14,854 nucleotides of DNA. Origin: Cyclobacteriaceae bacterium (GTDB lineage: Bacteria; Bacteroidota; Bacteroidia; Cytophagales; Cyclobacteriaceae). Of this stretch, positions 1 through 6,177 are shown one piece after another (within the stretch, counting starts at the first letter, position 1; every line of letters begins with the position of its first letter). A program made the translations under genes and the position numbers. Where the stretch lies: positions 1-14,854 of the forward strand of contig JANQST010000256.1 in the NCBI GenBank assembly GCA_028279155.1, read 5' to 3'. The notes under the pieces were generated by a model. The model saw nothing but the letters and a program-made list of their open reading frames with translations. It made no database searches and had not been told where the DNA came from.

Positions 1-22
1 ATATCCCAACAGCTTGGGTCAT
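1..22 (-). CDS. 5' end of an unidentified gene, cut by the window edge
   Basis: An ATG on the minus strand at 22-20 opens a frame reading M-T-Q-A-V-G-I before the window ends. Seven codons are too few to identify a product. The call rests on context: a good Bacteroidota -7 element (TAACTTTG) lies about 24 bases upstream, which leaves a short leader typical of these organisms. A small hairpin (CCCAA, loop CAGC, TTGGG at 5-18) falls inside these codons and could instead be a terminator remnant. The gene would lie 98 bases downstream of the DsrE-like lipoprotein gene, in the same direction. Confidence 0.3.
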
Positions 23-45
23 ATCGGTTCACTCGTTTCGGAGTG

Positions 46-53
46 CAAAGTTA
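46..53 (-). promoter_or_regulatory. Bacteroidota -7 promoter element for the left-edge gene
   Basis: On the minus strand this reads TAACTTTG, a full match to the Bacteroidota -7 consensus TAnnTTTG. Transcription would begin a few bases further on, around 35-40, giving a leader of about 15-20 bases before the ATG at 22. No clear TTTG -33 element is seen at the expected distance, so the assignment rests on the -7 box and its position. Confidence 0.45.
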
Positions 54-120
54 CGGAAAATGAGAGTGAAATCCTTGTAGTGCAGACGACCCATATGGAG
101 CAATATTCGTTTGCTCTAAA

Positions 121-651
121 TCAAAATTTCAACAGCTGGTACCCTTTCATCTGGTAACTCGTAACCGTTGTAAGCATGGAAGTTGCAATCTCAACCTCAG
201 AAAGCAGCCTATTTCCTTTCACATTTCGGCTCTTGAGCGATTGACCGCATACAGTAATCTTAACACCCGCTTCATTTAATTCCTCTACCAACTTGATGTT
301 AGGATTTTCGGAACCAAACTTCTTCCTATAGGAATCATTATCCATAATTGAATAAGTAGATTGAGCATGTAGCGCCAGAACCACGCTCATTTTTTCAGGA
401 GAAACTCCACCTACAGCATGAAGATTGAGCATTCGAGCAACATTGTTGAGTGACCGATCGATCTTAGACTTGTCTTCTGAACCACCATAAACATCAATTA
501 CAATTTTGTATTCCTGGTTTGGATCTGGTTTTACGGTAGCTTCCGGAATATCATAAATGCCCCCAAAGTTTTTGATTACAGGATTTACTCTCTTTTGGGC
601 AATGCAAGCAGTCAGAGTAATGGTAAGAAGTGCTGATAATAGGTGTTTCAT
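121..651 (-). CDS. DsrE-like lipoprotein
   Basis: A 176-residue protein. The N-terminus is a lipoprotein signal peptide with lipobox L13-T14-A15 before C16, so the mature protein should be lipid-anchored outside the cytoplasm. Residues about 48-176 resemble the DsrE/DsrF-like (sulfur relay) fold: a first strand YKIVIDVYGG, a helix rich in polar residues, a strand VVLALHA, then the hallmark GVKITVCGQSL with C135 at the position of the family's conserved cysteine. DsrE-like proteins can carry sulfur as persulfide, but this exported branch has no established substrate. The frame stays open upstream through the tRNA gene, so the ATG at 651 is chosen because it starts the signal peptide. It lies 62 bases after the tRNA 3' end with the tRNA terminator between, leaving little room for its own promoter. 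Readthrough from the tRNA is possible. Confidence 0.8.
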   Translation of the reverse strand: MKHLLSALLTITLTACIAQKRVNPVIKNFGGIYDIPEATVKPDPNQEYKIVIDVYGGSEDKSKIDRSLNNVARMLNLHAVGGVSPEKMSVVLALHAQSTYSIMDNDSYRKKFGSENPNIKLVEELNEAGVKITVCGQSLKSRNVKGNRLLSEVEIATSMLTTVTSYQMKGYQLLKF

Positions 652-673
652 TGGAAGATTTTTAGTTAGAATC

Positions 674-709
674 AAAAGGGCCACCTTGTTTTCCAAAACT
701 CTGGTGGCC
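674..709 (-). terminator. Intrinsic terminator after tRNA-Pro
   Basis: Read on the minus strand, a perfect 7-bp stem (GGCCACC at 709-703, GGTGGCC at 685-679) encloses an inner GTTTT/AAAAC hairpin and is followed by CTTTT. It begins five bases after the tRNA 3' end, as expected for a tRNA transcription terminator. The U-run is only four bases, so some readthrough into the lipoprotein gene is plausible. Confidence 0.7.
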
Positions 710-713
710 TGTG

Positions 714-788
714 TCGGGATGACTGGATTCGAACCAGCGGCCCCCACTACCCTAAAGTGGTGCGCTAACCGGACTGCGCCACATCCCG
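714..788 (-). tRNA. tRNA-Pro, anticodon AGG
   Basis: A complete 75-base cloverleaf can be folded by hand. The acceptor stem CGGGATG pairs perfectly with CATCCCG, the discriminator is A and there is no encoded CCA. The D stem is GCGC/GCGC. The anticodon stem CCACT/AGTGG carries loop TTAGGGT, and the T arm is GCTGG-TTCGAAT-CCAGT. Anticodon positions 34-36 read AGG (complement of 754-752). C1-G72, A73, G35, G36 and G37 agree with proline identity in bacteria. A34 is unusual: bacterial proline tRNAs normally have G, U or C there. Confidence 0.93.
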
Positions 789-801
789 AAAAATAAGATA
801 T

Positions 802-833
802 CAAAATTGAAGAATTTGAACCTTAGTTTCAAA
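802..833 (-). promoter_or_regulatory. Candidate promoter of tRNA-Pro
   Basis: On the minus strand a TTTG (833-830) is followed after 20 bases by CAATTTTG (809-802). This matches the Bacteroidota promoter pattern TTTG-N19-21-TAnnTTTG with one mismatch. It ends 13 bases before the tRNA 5' end, a suitable distance for a short leader removed by RNase P. Confidence 0.45.
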
Positions 834-840
834 TGCTACC

Positions 841-855
841 TCCGGTAATACCGGA
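841..855. repeat. Small perfect hairpin in the gap between tRNA-Pro and the 911-1474 gene
   Basis: TCCGGT, loop AAT, ACCGGA forms a 6-bp GC-rich stem. It lies 56 bases downstream of the stop of the minus-strand secreted-protein gene and just upstream of the tRNA promoter candidate. It could help stop transcription from that gene, but no U-run follows on either strand. Nothing else is evident in 789-910. Confidence 0.3.
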
Positions 856-910
856 CTGCTAGCTTCATCCAAATGACTACAAATTTATCACTCAAAACGC
901 ATTTTTTTTC

Positions 911-1474
911 TTACTCTTCACTTTCAGGATCACGTGTCCAGGTCCAGTTTCCTCGTTCTATCCAATTACCATCCGCATCCTTGCCAAATGAGGTATTCCG
1001 GTGCACGTTTTCACTAACAATGAAATTCTCGTCCTTATGGGCATAGCTACTGCCACCAGGTCGGTACACCATCATGGTAGAGATAAAAGTTGAATCGTTG
1101 GGAAAAGCTGAGATGCCTTCTGAGTATCCGTTTCCTCGGTCTGAAGTGGAATGAATAACCTGCTGCTTTATGGGGTGCCAGGCAAATATCCCCTGTGAGC
1201 TGATTAATATAGTATCTTGAACATAGGCAACAATCTTGAGTGTCATCAGGCTAGGAATGGATCGTTCAAACCACAGACCAAATGCTTTAGGTGATCTTTC
1301 ATTTGAAGGTTCATGTTTTCTATTCACTCCCGTCCATTTACCACTTCCAGTACATAGGTAGTCAGCCATTGAATTAAAGTTTTCCCATTCGGTGGGTTTA
1401 TCAATGGGTTTCTCGTCTTGCCCCCAACTTTGAAAAACAAGAATGAATGTAAGCACAAAGGTTAGTATCCTCAT
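911..1474 (-). CDS. Secreted protein of unknown function
   Basis: A 187-residue protein that I do not recognise as a named family. Residues 1-18 (MRILTFVLTFILVFQSWG) form a typical Sec signal peptide, probably cleaved before Q19, so the product should be periplasmic or secreted. The mature part is rich in aromatic residues and alternating strands (GKWTG, FGLWFERS, DTILISSQGIFAWH, RGNWTWTRD) and looks like a lipocalin- or calycin-type beta-barrel; this is inference from pattern only. The frame can be extended to a TTG at 1501, but the ATG at 1474 starts the signal peptide directly and is preferred. It lies 89 bases downstream of the 60-residue membrane protein gene, in the same direction, so it could be the third gene of the sigma-factor operon. 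Confidence 0.75.
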   Translation of the reverse strand: MRILTFVLTFILVFQSWGQDEKPIDKPTEWENFNSMADYLCTGSGKWTGVNRKHEPSNERSPKAFGLWFERSIPSLMTLKIVAYVQDTILISSQGIFAWHPIKQQVIHSTSDRGNGYSEGISAFPNDSTFISTMMVYRPGGSSYAHKDENFIVSENVHRNTSFGKDADGNWIERGNWTWTRDPESEE

Positions 1475-1563
1475 GAATATTTTTGGAAGTAAAAGTGACA
1501 ATCAACAAATCAACAGGAGGAAAAAAAGGTGAATTGTGTCTTGATTTTACTGATCCAAAGGAT

Positions 1564-1746
1564 TCACAACAAAGCAAAAAACACAATCAAACCAATCACC
1601 AATCCAATTAAGACAACAAGCATCAATTTGGATCCCTGCTGCCGATTCCTTCGATCGTATTGCGTTTTGAAATGATCGAAATCGTGACGTTTTCGAATCT
1701 GACCTTTAAACAAGTCTCGTCTGGCTCTAAAATCTCGCTTCGTCAT
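1564..1746 (-). CDS. Small tail-anchored membrane protein coupled to the sigma factor
   Basis: A 60-residue protein. The first 40 residues are very basic and polar, with many R and K (FRARRDLFKGQIRKRHDF). Residues about 41-60 form one transmembrane helix (LMLVVLIGLVIGLIVFFALL) ending at the C-terminus. By the positive-inside rule the basic part should be cytoplasmic. The start codon overlaps the sigma-factor stop in an ATGA arrangement (4 bases), which indicates translational coupling. No canonical anti-sigma gene is seen near this sigma factor, so this protein is a candidate membrane partner, but no zinc-binding anti-sigma motif or other known domain is visible. Function unknown; the coupling makes it very likely to be a real gene. 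Confidence 0.8.
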   Translation of the reverse strand: MTKRDFRARRDLFKGQIRKRHDFDHFKTQYDRRNRQQGSKLMLVVLIGLVIGLIVFFALL

Positions 1747-2285
1747 GACTGTTTTAGTTGTGTTCTCAATTTACTTAAGAGGCGGTAAACACGCATTTTC
1801 ACGGCGCTCTCACCCATATCCAGCAGCTTGCTTATTTCCTTAAAGCTCTGATCTTCAAAATACTTTAACTCCAATATTCTGAGTTCCGTTTCAGGCAGAT
1901 CATCGAGCAACTCCTTGAGTAGTTCCATTTGATCCTGATCCACAATCTCTATTTTTTCATCAGAACAATTCAATTTATCGGTCTCAATAACGTAGATCGG
2001 TTTCTTATCACGAAAGTGTTTTCGTAATTCATTTGTCCCGATTCTAAACAACCAGGCACCGAAGGGTTTTCCTTGCCATTTAAATTTAGCCAGTCCATCC
2101 AAGGCCTTGAAAAAAGTAATTGAACAAAGCTCATCCGCAAGCGAAGCATCATCCGTTCTTCGCATCAAGAACCTGTATAGAGGCTCATAATACCGGTCGT
2201 AGAGGGGTTTAAATCTACGTTTGTCTCTCCTGGATTCCTCTATCCAGATTCTTTCGTCTTCAAAATCCTGAGATGAATCTGACAT
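1743..2285 (-). CDS. ECF-type RNA polymerase sigma factor
   Basis: A 180-residue sigma-70 family protein of extracytoplasmic-function type with regions 2 and 4 only. Region 2 spans about residues 25-92 (YDRYYEPLYRFLMRRT, ADELCSITFFKAL, FGAWLFRIGTNELRKHFR), the part that binds core polymerase and the -10 element. Region 4 spans about 128-176 (LPETELRILELKYFEDQSFKEISKLL, then the recognition helix around GESAVKMRVYRLLSKLR), which reads the -35 element. Length is normal for the family. It is divergent from the exbD pair and is followed with a 4-base overlap by a small membrane protein. No standard anti-sigma gene follows. The divergent region holds a perfect palindrome that may control it. Its regulon cannot be told from this window. 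Confidence 0.93.
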   Translation of the reverse strand: MSDSSQDFEDERIWIEESRRDKRRFKPLYDRYYEPLYRFLMRRTDDASLADELCSITFFKALDGLAKFKWQGKPFGAWLFRIGTNELRKHFRDKKPIYVIETDKLNCSDEKIEIVDQDQMELLKELLDDLPETELRILELKYFEDQSFKEISKLLDMGESAVKMRVYRLLSKLRTQLKQS

Positions 2286-2329
2286 TGTTAGGCTTTAGGT
2301 TTTCAGATATAATCCAAAAACTCTGCCAT

Positions 2330-2343
2330 AGTCACATGTGACT
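2330..2343. promoter_or_regulatory. Perfect 14-bp palindrome between sigma factor and exbD genes
   Basis: AGTCACATGTGACT is its own reverse complement and sits near the middle of the 90-base divergent region. This is the size and symmetry of a site for a dimeric regulator. A second, outer inverted pair, AATCCA (2311-2316) and TGGATT (2356-2361), is almost concentric with it. The regulator is unknown. Confidence 0.5.
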
Positions 2344-2375
2344 TTTCTCCAATCGTGGATTATTAAAAGAAAAAG

Positions 2376-2936
2376 ATGATAAAATTTAAGCGTCCAAGGC
2401 TCCAACCACAGGTATCCGCCGGCTCCATGGCCGATATTGCTTTCCTGCTATTGATCTTTTTCCTGGTGGCAACCAAGTTCATTGAAGACCGGGGGCTTTT
2501 GACACAGCTACCTCCCAATGTCCCACCTACCGATGTTCAGATTAAAGAACGGAACCTCTTCAAGATCAGAATCAACTCAAAAAATCAATTCATGGTTGAA
2601 AATGAAATTAGAGCTGATTTGGAAGGTTTATCTGCAGAGATAAAGGAATTTGTGTTAAATCCGAATAATGATCCCGGGCTTGCAGAGACACCCGAAAAGG
2701 CAATCATTTCTATCAAAGCGCAACGGGGTGCAAAGTATTCGTACTTCATTAACGCACTCGATCTAACCAAAGAAGCATATTATCAGATTTATGGAGCAAG
2801 AGTCGGTCTTTCCTCTGTAGAGTATCGGCATTTAAACAGAGATAATCCAATAGAAAATCAAAAATACCTGGAAGGCAAAGAAGGTCTCCCCATGAAGATT
2901 TCAATTGCCGAACCAGATAAAGTAAGTCAATTATGA
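2376..2936 (+). CDS. exbD: ExbD/TolR family biopolymer transport protein (first copy)
   Basis: A 186-residue member of the ExbD/TolR family, the proton-driven stator partner that with ExbB/TolQ energises TonB-dependent or Tol-type envelope processes at the inner membrane. A short basic cytoplasmic N-terminus precedes one transmembrane helix at about residues 18-35 (MADIAFLLLIFFLVATKF). D20 occupies the position of the proton-translocating aspartate. The rest is a periplasmic domain somewhat longer than in Proteobacteria, as is usual for Bacteroidota. The stop overlaps the next exbD start (ATGA, 2933-2936), so the two are co-translated. No exbB/tolQ-like gene is seen upstream: the neighbour is the divergent sigma-factor gene. 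The stator subunit must therefore be encoded elsewhere. Confidence 0.92.
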   Translation: MIKFKRPRLQPQVSAGSMADIAFLLLIFFLVATKFIEDRGLLTQLPPNVPPTDVQIKERNLFKIRINSKNQFMVENEIRADLEGLSAEIKEFVLNPNNDPGLAETPEKAIISIKAQRGAKYSYFINALDLTKEAYYQIYGARVGLSSVEYRHLNRDNPIENQKYLEGKEGLPMKISIAEPDKVSQL

Positions 2937-3382
2937 GATTTAGAAAAAAACAGAAACAAAACCCGGAAATTTCTACAGCATCCATGCCAGATATTGTGTT
3001 CCTGCTCTTGTTTTTCTTTATGGTGACAGCCACAATAGATAAAAGCCAGGATCAACTTAAGTTAGAGATTCCCCAGGCCCAGGCCATCACTAAGATTCAA
3101 AAGAAATTTCTTATCCGGGAATTGCACGTTGGGTTTCCAAAAAATCCGAACCTTGGAACTTCACCCCGTATTTCAGCAAGTGATCGAATCATCGATATCT
3201 CAGATCTTGGTAATTGGGTGCAGGCTCAAAAAACAGATCTCGGTGAGGCGTACCAGGACCAGATGATTGTTATGCTGAAAGCAGACATTGATGTAGACAT
3301 GGGCCTTATTGGTGATATCCAGGTAGAGCTTAGAAAACACAACGCCAGAAAAGTGCTATTCAGAACATTGGAAGACATCTAG
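2933..3382 (+). CDS. exbD: ExbD/TolR family biopolymer transport protein (second copy)
   Basis: A 149-residue ExbD/TolR protein. The basic N-terminus is followed by a transmembrane helix at about residues 18-36 (MPDIVFLLLFFFMVTATI), again with the key aspartate at D20. The periplasmic part contains the usual late motif of ExbD proteins, a strand ending IVMLKADIDVDMGLIGDIQVELRK in two blocks, where the partner-binding fold is formed. It differs clearly from the first copy in sequence and length, so this is not a recent duplication. Tandem exbD genes are common in Bacteroidota and are thought to give heteromeric complexes. It overlaps the first copy by four bases and is followed after 38 bases by a DUF6503-like gene, with no terminator between, so all three may form one transcript. 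Confidence 0.92.
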   Translation: MRFRKKQKQNPEISTASMPDIVFLLLFFFMVTATIDKSQDQLKLEIPQAQAITKIQKKFLIRELHVGFPKNPNLGTSPRISASDRIIDISDLGNWVQAQKTDLGEAYQDQMIVMLKADIDVDMGLIGDIQVELRKHNARKVLFRTLEDI

Positions 3383-3420
3383 AACGCAACATTTTCTCAG
3401 GAAGCCATGTCTAATCAGAC

Positions 3421-4149
3421 ATGCGTGTGAAACTCACCCTAACTTTCCTTGCCGTTGCGATTGCAAGCTTAGGTTTTTCTCAAACCGCTCAGCAGGTGTT
3501 GCTTAACTCATCCAGGTATCATGATCCTGAACAAAAATGGCAACAGACCTATTTCTCAGGTCAAATCAGCACCTCTCTAAGTCCGGTAATGGAGCAGCAA
3601 ATTGGTCAAAAAGAAGTAATCACCGAAATTGAAATAAGTAATGCTAAAGGGAATTTCAGTGTTAGAACGACCATAAAGGACGACAATATACAGGTATCTT
3701 ACTCAGAGAATGATTGTGAGATTCTGGTAAATAACAAACCGGAAATGGGTGAGGATATGATCAAAAAGCATATGGCCATGATCAATCTCACCAATTGCGA
3801 AACAGCTCGACCTGCAATCAATTATCACATCTATCTCATGGGCTTACCAATGAAGTTGATTTTGGATGATGCAGAGATCATAGAGTCCAAGGAAAGTGTG
3901 GACTTTTTCGGAACAGATCGTTACTCAATATCAGTGGATTATCCTGACAATACATGGATCTTTTATTTTGACAAATCAACCTATTCTCTAAAGGGCTGCG
4001 AATTTAAATTCAAGGTCAATAATTTTGGTGAAAAGATCGTCTTAGAAGACGAAGTAGAAGTTGGTGGAATGAAGATGTTTGGAAAACGTACCTGGTATGC
4101 CCTTGATGGCAAGACCTGGCTGGCAACTGATTCGATTCAATTCGATTAG
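3421..4149 (+). CDS. DUF6503-like secreted protein
   Basis: A 242-residue protein with a Sec signal peptide (residues 1-20, ending GFSQ). The mature part resembles the Bacteroidota DUF6503 family as I remember it: an N-terminal block with HDPEQKW, an antiparallel strand region, a middle block with the helix NYHIYLMGLPMKL, and a late block reading DNTWIFYFDKSTY followed by VGGMKMFGKRTWY. The family has a LolA/LppX-like half-barrel appearance, which suggests lipid or hydrophobic ligand handling in the envelope, but no function is established. The gene lies 38 bases after the second exbD on the same strand and probably belongs to that operon, though a role in the Exb machinery is inference only. 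Confidence 0.72.
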   Translation: MRVKLTLTFLAVAIASLGFSQTAQQVLLNSSRYHDPEQKWQQTYFSGQISTSLSPVMEQQIGQKEVITEIEISNAKGNFSVRTTIKDDNIQVSYSENDCEILVNNKPEMGEDMIKKHMAMINLTNCETARPAINYHIYLMGLPMKLILDDAEIIESKESVDFFGTDRYSISVDYPDNTWIFYFDKSTYSLKGCEFKFKVNNFGEKIVLEDEVEVGGMKMFGKRTWYALDGKTWLATDSIQFD

Positions 4150-4240
4150 CATTACTACGCAAAATCACACACCTGCTTGATAAGTATCATAGGTAATGGC
4201 CCTTTGATGAAAGATCTTGCATGCTCAAACAAGTAGGATC

Positions 4241-4417
4241 ATGAAAGATAAAAGTCAACATTCAGGCAGCGCCATTTATGGGTTAGGGTTTATTGGTGCA
4301 GCCATTTATTTTATTTCCACCTCTTCCGGGTTTTGGGCCGGTGTTGTTGGAGTGTTAAAAGCAATCGTATGGCCCGCTTTTCTCGTGTATGAGCTAATGG
4401 CTCATTTAGGAGTTTAG
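4241..4417 (+). CDS. Small two-helix membrane protein
   Basis: A 58-residue protein. After a short polar N-terminus (MKDKSQHSG) two hydrophobic helices follow, about residues 11-27 (AIYGLGFIGAAIYFIS) and 33-54 (GVVGVLKAIVWPAFLVYELM). Small proteins with the pattern GLGFIGA...FW.GV.G.LKA.VWPAFLVYE occur widely in bacteria with no known function, from my memory of such sequences. A TTG eight codons earlier (4217) is in frame, but ATG 4241 is the likelier start. Its stop overlaps the stop of the convergent PD40 gene by four bases, leaving no room for a terminator. It lies 91 bases downstream of the DUF6503-like gene. Confidence 0.78.
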   Translation: MKDKSQHSGSAIYGLGFIGAAIYFISTSSGFWAGVVGVLKAIVWPAFLVYELMAHLGV

Positions 4418-5304
4418 TTTTCAGTTAGTGTTTTAATTTCTATGTAATAGATATCCGCTGATTTTTGCTCTGGTTCTCCAAACCCTTCTCTCGAAAAATA
4501 TAGCCTGTTGTCGGGTCCTGGTTTAGCGCTGTACTCATAGTAATCACTATTGATTCCCGATCCCAGGTTAATGGGTTCACCCCAGTCGTCATCCTTTCGG
4601 TAGCTGATGTAGATATCACCTCCTCCGTATCCGCCCTCTCGATCTGTCGGCGTAAAAATTAGAAATCGCTCATCCGGATCAATGTAGCAGTGAGAATCTG
4701 GTCCGTCGGTATTGATGAATGAATTCAATCGTTCGGCCTTCAGGTATTTGCTACCATCCCATTTGCTTACATAAATATCTGTTTCAACCCCACGCTTGTA
4801 ACGCACGAAATAGAAGTTTCCACTCTTAGCCATGAAAGGATGTCCTTCGCTGTATTCATCCGAATTTATTTGATCATTCATCCGAACAGCCTCACTCCAG
4901 GTTCCATCGAATAATTTCGAAGAAAACCAAATATCCATGTCATAGTCAAAGCCTCTTTGTCCTGGTCTGTTTGATCCAAAAAAAATGGTGTTTCCATCCG
5001 GAGAAAAGGAGGAACCTCTATCAAAAAAGTCTCCTGAAAAAGGAGCAAGTTCCGGCTCTGTCCATTTTCCATTTTTCTTCCGGGACATATAGATTCGTCT
5101 GTCTCTATGGGGCACATCAGGACCGAATCGTGTGAAGGTTAACAGGTTACCATCCGGGGAAAAGGAAATGTATTCATCCCAGGTTTCTTCTAATGAAATT
5201 AGGCCCGGCTCAAACACTTTGGCCTCACCAACAAATTTTTGGGCATGTCCCATGAAACCGATGGTTCCACAAAACACTCCTAGTAGGATTCTAATCATCT
5301 TCAT
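4414..5304 (-). CDS. Secreted PD40 (WD40-like) beta-propeller protein
   Basis: A 296-residue protein with an N-terminal signal peptide (MKMIRILLGVFCGTIGFMGHA). The mature part is made of PD40/TolB-like propeller repeats, visible as repeated SFSPDGN...TFTR, SFSPDGN.IFFGSNRPG, SGNFYFVRYKRG, DPDERFLIFTPTDREGG and PDNRLYFSREG, each followed by a D-I-Y/W strand (DIWFSSK, DIYVSKW, DIYISYR, DIYYIEI). In Bacteroidota such propellers often form the N-terminal part of OmpA-type lipoproteins; here there is no OmpA domain, and the protein ends soon after the last blade. Likely a periplasmic or surface protein binding peptide or glycan, specific ligand unknown. Start set at ATG 5304 because upstream in-frame codons precede the signal peptide and run into the promoter region of the divergent lipoprotein gene. 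Confidence 0.88.
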   Translation of the reverse strand: MKMIRILLGVFCGTIGFMGHAQKFVGEAKVFEPGLISLEETWDEYISFSPDGNLLTFTRFGPDVPHRDRRIYMSRKKNGKWTEPELAPFSGDFFDRGSSFSPDGNTIFFGSNRPGQRGFDYDMDIWFSSKLFDGTWSEAVRMNDQINSDEYSEGHPFMAKSGNFYFVRYKRGVETDIYVSKWDGSKYLKAERLNSFINTDGPDSHCYIDPDERFLIFTPTDREGGYGGGDIYISYRKDDDWGEPINLGSGINSDYYEYSAKPGPDNRLYFSREGFGEPEQKSADIYYIEIKTLTEN

Positions 5305-5406
5305 ATACTGAGCTAGCTTCAATTGATTACTGGATTTATTCAAAAGGTTGCAAAATATTTGGCACGAAATTGGAATCACCCGTATAAGGTCAAATACTCA
5401 ACAACA

Positions 5407-6132
5407 ATGAAAAACATTTTACTAATCCTAACACTAATATTCACGGGGTGTGCAGCTCCTTATAAGATCGCTAAACTTGAACCTCAAGAATCGAAAACAT
5501 ACTGGAATTGGGGAAGACAATATGCAGTGAGGACGTCCGGTGATACTGAGATCCGGATCGCTTATGAGAACAACACCAGGAGTCAGCTGGTATTCAACCT
5601 GGAGATTGAGAACTTTTCCAAAGACACGCTACTCGTCGCCCCGGAACTCTTCTCGGTAGAATATTTTAGACTTGAAAATGACACGAGTGCCTATGCGTCC
5701 AAACAGGCTGTTGATCCTGAATCCATGATAGTAAGACTAGAAAAAGACCTGGCACAGCAAAACGCGAATGAGATTAATGCGGCTACCAGCCAATTGCTTG
5801 AAGTTTCTTTAGAGGCTGCGTCAGACATTTCGTCGATAGGGAGAGAAGAAACACGCGAAGAATTTGAAGCGCGTCAAGCCCAACGTGATCAAGCAAGGGC
5901 TTACAGGTCCCAGGAGAACTTTGATTTGCAGGTAAGACAAATGTCTCTTGACGAGAAAAGAAGGTTTTACGATGAGACATTACTTAGAAAAACTTCCCTA
6001 CCACCGAACACCCAAATGACAGGACAATCCTACTTCTGGTTTGATAAAAGGGTAGCGTTGTATCGTGTTCACATCCCATTGGGTGAAGAAGTTTATTCGT
6101 TTGATTTTAAGCAAAGCATTCTTCAGAATTAA
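5407..6132 (+). CDS. Lipoprotein of unknown function
   Basis: A 241-residue lipoprotein: signal peptide MKNILLILTLIFTG with C15 as the lipidated residue. Residues about 35-95 and 200-237 look like two halves of an immunoglobulin-like beta-sandwich (LVFNLEIENFSKDTLLVAPELF, and TQMTGQSYFWF then YRVHIPLGEEVYSFDFKQ). They are separated by a long charged, probably helical stretch at about 105-195, rich in E, R, Q and A, which may form a coiled coil. I do not recognise a named family. The frame extends upstream to 5323, but the ATG at 5407 begins the signal peptide and is chosen. It is divergent from the PD40 gene with 102 bases between, and is followed 45 bases later by the cupin gene, which may have its own promoter. 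Confidence 0.82.
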   Translation: MKNILLILTLIFTGCAAPYKIAKLEPQESKTYWNWGRQYAVRTSGDTEIRIAYENNTRSQLVFNLEIENFSKDTLLVAPELFSVEYFRLENDTSAYASKQAVDPESMIVRLEKDLAQQNANEINAATSQLLEVSLEAASDISSIGREETREEFEARQAQRDQARAYRSQENFDLQVRQMSLDEKRRFYDETLLRKTSLPPNTQMTGQSYFWFDKRVALYRVHIPLGEEVYSFDFKQSILQN

Positions 6133-6140
6133 AACATTCC

Positions 6141-6170
6141 TTTGAATTCGTATATCTTCAGGTACATTTC
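6141..6170 (+). promoter_or_regulatory. Candidate promoter of the VOC-bicupin gene
   Basis: TTTG (6141-6144), an 18-base spacer and TACATTTC (6163-6170) match the Bacteroidota pattern TTTG-N19-TAnnTTTG with one mismatch in the -7 box. Transcription would start around 6176-6179, at or next to the ATG at 6178, so the mRNA could be leaderless. Confidence 0.4.
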
Positions 6171-6177
6171 TAAGTGA

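Noticed and set aside
98..116. GAGCAA/TTGCTC hairpin just after the DsrE-like gene stop as a terminator
   Set aside because: The stem is only six pairs and no T-run follows on either strand; too weak to call.
557..796. Plus-strand open frame across the tRNA region
   Set aside because: It lies antisense to tRNA-Pro and the DsrE-like gene; its sequence is the reverse of the tRNA (the segment MTGFEPAAPTT is a common false translation of tRNA genes).
652..804. N-terminal extension of the DsrE-like protein
   Set aside because: It translates the tRNA gene and its terminator; the signal peptide starts at 651.
2749..3033. 94-residue minus-strand open frame across the exbD overlap
   Set aside because: Antisense to two well-supported ExbD genes; the hydrophobic stretch is the reverse of their membrane helices.
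4414..4417. Four-base overlap of convergent stop codons as a possible sequencing error
   Set aside because: Both proteins have plausible C-termini, and such convergent stop overlaps occur normally in compact genomes.
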